From: SKLM01 sp964514285
GTDB taxonomy: Bacteria; Chloroflexota; Anaerolineae; B4-G1
Direction: 5' to 3'
Assembly (NCBI GenBank): GCA_964514285.1
Contig: CAZEQC010000158.1
Span: 1 to 7,124 of the forward strand
DNA: 7,124 nt
Part shown: positions 4,859 to 7,124 of the stretch, one piece after another
Numbering within the stretch: the first letter of the stretch is position 1
Layout of the letters: each line of letters begins with the position of its first letter
Notes under the pieces: generated by a model
Databases searched by the model: none
What the model was told of the DNA's origin: nothing
The model's input: only the letters and a program-made list of their open reading frames with translations
Program-made: the position numbers and the translations under genes

Positions 4859-7124
4859 ATGCACATCGCTCAGAAGTCGTATAGAGCTTTGCTGGTGCTG
4901 CTCGTCATCGCGATGGCGGGGCTGGCACTGGTGAGCTGTGGGCCAACGGAGACTCCGGCGACGGAGGAGCCCACGGCGGTCGAGGAGGAGGAACCGACGG
5001 AGATGCCCGCGACCGAGGAGCCAGCCGCTGAAGAGGAGGAGCGCTTCACCATTGGCGTCTCGAACGGGTTCGTGGGCAGTGAGTGGCGCACGCAGATGAT
5101 CCAGAACATGGAAGAGGTCAACCAGACGTATATGGAGCAGGGCTTGACCGATGAGCTGATCATCGAGAGCGCCGACGTGGACGTGCAGGGTCAGATCCAG
5201 CAGATCCAGAACCTGATGAACCGGGGCGTGGACGCGATCATCATCAATCCCAACGACCAGAACGCGCTCAACGCGGTCATTCAGGAGGCGGTCGACGCTG
5301 GCATCGTCGTGATCTCGATTGACCAGGAGGTCAGCTCCGAGGCGGCCCTGAACGTGGTGACCAACCAGAAGCAGTGGGCCATGATCAGCGCCCGCTGGTT
5401 GATGGATCAGCTGGGCGGCTCCGGCGACATCGTCCTCATCGAGGGCGTCGTCGGCCACCCGGCCAACGAGGCCCGCATGGCGGGCGTGGAGGAGGTCTTG
5501 GCCAACTATCCCGACGTCGAGGTCGTGGGACGCGACACCGGCAATTGGGACCAGGCCACCGGGCAGCAGGTGATGTCCGACTTCCTGGCCTCCCTGCCGA
5601 ACATCGACGGCGTCTGGACCCAGGACGGTATGGCGGAGGGCGCCTTGCGGGCCGTCCGCACGGCCGATCCCGACCAGTGGCCCGTGATGGTGGGCGAGGC
5701 GCGCGCTGGCTACCTCCAGCTCTGGCAGGAGGTCAAGCAGGAGCGGCCCGACTTCACCAGCATCGGCGTGATCAATCCGCCCGGCCAGGGCGTCAGCGGC
5801 ATGCGCGTGGCCATCGAGATGCTGCAAGGGCGCGAGGTGGCGGAGGACGCGCTCCGCGGTGAGTTCGGTAACTCGCTCTACCTGCCGATCCCGGGCGTGG
5901 TCACCGAGGAGACCTTCGAGGACGTCTATCAGGAGTACGAGGATCGACCGGCATCCTACACCCTCGACGGCTGGATCACGCAGGAGCAGGCCGTGCAGCT
6001 CATGGAAGGCGAGATCATGGCCGAGGATCTGATGGAGGACTTGCCCTACGCGGGCGAGGACGAGGGGGCCGAAGGGCCGGAGACACCCAGTGTCGAGGCG
6101 TCCTTCACGCCGCCTGAGCAGGACACGGCGGACGAGATCAGCGCCGTCCTGCCGGCCGCCGACGAGGTGGAGGGCGCGCCCTTCACCATCGGCGTCTCCA
6201 ACGGGTTCGTGGGCAGCGAGTGGCGCACGCAGATGGTCCAGGACCTGCAGGAGGCGAACGAGACCTACATGGCGCTCGGTCTGACCAACGAACTGCTCAT
6301 CGAGAGCGCCGACGTGGACGTGCAGGGTCAGATCCAGCAGATTCAGAACCTGATGAACCAGGGCGCGGACGCGATCATCATCAACCCCAACGACCAGAAC
6401 GCGCTCAACTCGGTCATTCAGGAGGCGGTCGACGCCGGCATCGTCGTCATCGCCGTCGACCAGGAGGTCAGCTCCGATGTGATCCTCAACGTCGTGACGA
6501 ACCAGAAGGAGTGGGCCAAGATCAGCGCCCGCTGGCTGGTCGACCAGTTGGGTGGCGCCGGCGACGTGGTCCTCATCGAGGGCGTCGTCGGGCATCCGGC
6601 CAACGAGGCTCGTATGGCGGGCGTCGAGGAGGTCTTCGGCGAATACCCCGACATCGAGGTGGTGGGACGCGACACCGGCAACTGGGACCAGGCCACGGGT
6701 CAGCAGGTGATGTCCGACTTCTTGGCCTCCCTGCCGAACATCGACGGCGTCTGGACCCAGGACGGCATGGCGGAGGGCGCCCTCCGGGCGATCCGCACCG
6801 CCGACCCCGACGAGTGGCCGGTCAGCACCGGCGAGGCCCGAGCTGGCTTCCTCCAGCTCTGGGACGAGGTGAAGCAAGAGCGGCCCGACTTCACGTCCAT
6901 CGGCGTGGTCAACCCGCCGGGGCAGGGCGTCAGCGGCCTCCGGGTGGCGATGGAGCTCCTCACGGGCTCTCAGGTCGACGAGGCGCAGCTGGAGGGCGAG
7001 TTCGGGAACACGCTCTACGTGCCGATCCCGGGCGTGGTGACCGAGGAGAACTTCCAGGAGGTGTACGAGATGTACGACGACGCACCGGCATCCTACACCC
7101 TGGACGGCTGGATCAGCCAGGAGG
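4859..7124 (+). CDS. Lipoprotein sugar-binding component of an ABC importer with two tandem type I binding domains, 3' end beyond the window
   Basis: One unbroken frame of 755 codons runs from the ATG at 4859 off the right edge; GGAGGAGG (4846-4853) lies five bases upstream. Residues 1-26 are a lipoprotein signal with the lipobox LVSC, so C27 would be lipidated and the protein tethered to the outer face of the membrane. Residues 28-62 are a Thr/Pro/Glu-rich spacer. Residues 63 to about 395 are a complete sugar-type periplasmic-binding domain (RbsB-like, PF13407-type): FTIGVSNGF, SEWR with W76, NPNDQNAL, IDQEVSS, GHPANEARM (H200, R206), GNWDQATG, TQDGMAEGAL (D256), GEARAG. An acidic linker of about 45 residues follows, then at F442 the whole domain starts again with every one of those core motifs kept except for a single change (IDQEVSS reads VDQEVSS); the repeat continues to the edge. 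Normal family members hold one domain in 320-400 residues. It probably binds a sugar or polyol for the enzymes encoded upstream; ATPase and permease genes are expected further right. Confidence 0.93.
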   Translation, partial: MHIAQKSYRALLVLLVIAMAGLALVSCGPTETPATEEPTAVEEEEPTEMPATEEPAAEEEERFTIGVSNGFVGSEWRTQMIQNMEEVNQTYMEQGLTDELIIESADVDVQGQIQQIQNLMNRGVDAIIINPNDQNALNAVIQEAVDAGIVVISIDQEVSSEAALNVVTNQKQWAMISARWLMDQLGGSGDIVLIEGVVGHPANEARMAGVEEVLANYPDVEVVGRDTGNWDQATGQQVMSDFLASLPNIDGVWTQDGMAEGALRAVRTADPDQWPVMVGEARAGYLQLWQEVKQERPDFTSIGVINPPGQGVSGMRVAIEMLQGREVAEDALRGEFGNSLYLPIPGVVTEETFEDVYQEYEDRPASYTLDGWITQEQAVQLMEGEIMAEDLMEDLPYAGEDEGAEGPETPSVEASFTPPEQDTADEISAVLPAADEVEGAPFTIGVSNGFVGSEWRTQMVQDLQEANETYMALGLTNELLIESADVDVQGQIQQIQNLMNQGADAIIINPNDQNALNSVIQEAVDAGIVVIAVDQEVSSDVILNVVTNQKEWAKISARWLVDQLGGAGDVVLIEGVVGHPANEARMAGVEEVFGEYPDIEVVGRDTGNWDQATGQQVMSDFLASLPNIDGVWTQDGMAEGALRAIRTADPDEWPVSTGEARAGFLQLWDEVKQERPDFTSIGVVNPPGQGVSGLRVAMELLTGSQVDEAQLEGEFGNTLYVPIPGVVTEENFQEVYEMYDDAPASYTLDGWISQE
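5045..5987 (+). repeat. Tandem in-gene duplication, copy 1 (binding domain)
   Basis: This segment aligns without net gaps to 6182-7124 at an offset of 1137 bp (379 codons). Hand comparison of the 314 translated residues gives about 54 differences, or roughly 83% identity. Exact DNA matches include 5160-5205 (46 bp) and 5586-5628 (43 bp). Differences gather in the helix after SEWRTQM and in the last 60 residues, while pocket motifs are essentially unchanged. The true unit probably also includes the spacer: GPTETP at residue 28 and GPETP at residue 406 lie 35 and 36 residues before their domains. Confidence 0.92.
6182..7124 (+). repeat. Tandem in-gene duplication, copy 2 (binding domain)
   Basis: This is the second copy of the domain in 5045-5987, cut by the window edge just after the SYTLDGWI motif that closes the aligned part of copy 1. 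It has no signal peptide of its own and is joined in frame to copy 1 by the acidic linker (residues about 397-441). The putative ligand residues W455, H579, R585 and D635 correspond exactly to those of copy 1. Whether a stop, a third copy or another domain follows cannot be seen. Confidence 0.92.

Noticed and set aside
4832..6877. A very long open frame of 681 codons on the minus strand opposite the binding-protein gene
   Set aside because: It is a shadow of the GC-biased, duplicated coding strand: the plus-strand frame has a lipobox, ribosome site and clear domain motifs, whereas the antisense translation is low-complexity His/Leu/Val/Asp-rich with internal repetition that mirrors the duplication.

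Overview
The window is a GC-rich stretch of bacterial chromosome. It carries the start of one leftward gene and, to its right, five rightward genes that look like a sugar or polyol uptake and breakdown locus. The lipoprotein with a Thr/Pro/Glu-rich linker behind its lipobox, together with the gene families present, resembles Chloroflexota (for example Anaerolineae or Thermomicrobia-like lineages). This is an impression from style, not a proven placement.

Layout. 1-82 (minus strand) is the first 27 codons of a PhzF-family isomerase-like protein. 83-739 is an unusually long divergent intergenic region. It holds a cluster of tight hairpins, one copy of a 48-bp repeat, five hexamers spaced by about one helical turn, a 91-nt segment able to fold into a branched structure, and a near-consensus sigma-70 promoter with a palindromic operator on its start point. 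740-1504 is a GntR/HutC-type (UTRA) repressor. 1659-2804 is a Gfo/Idh/MocA oxidoreductase, 2877-3794 a xylose-isomerase-like TIM-barrel protein, and 3988-4674 a DeoC-type aldolase. From 4859 to the window edge there is one open frame for a lipoprotein sugar-binding component of an ABC importer.

How they could work together (inference). The lipoprotein captures a sugar-like ligand outside the membrane. The oxidoreductase, isomerase/epimerase and aldolase convert and cleave it. The GntR regulator senses an intermediate and binds two matching operator sites, one on its own promoter and one in the gap before the oxidoreductase. The substrate cannot be named from the sequence; no kinase and no transporter ATPase or permease lies inside the window.

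Most notable. The binding-protein gene contains two complete, tandem, in-frame copies of the type I periplasmic-binding domain (period 1137 bp = 379 codons, about 83% identical by hand count) behind a single lipoprotein signal, and it is still open at the right edge. A second unexplained feature is a 48-bp inverted repeat (46/48 matches) at 259-306 and 3791-3838. It brackets the regulator, oxidoreductase and isomerase genes, and its right copy supplies the isomerase stop codon.
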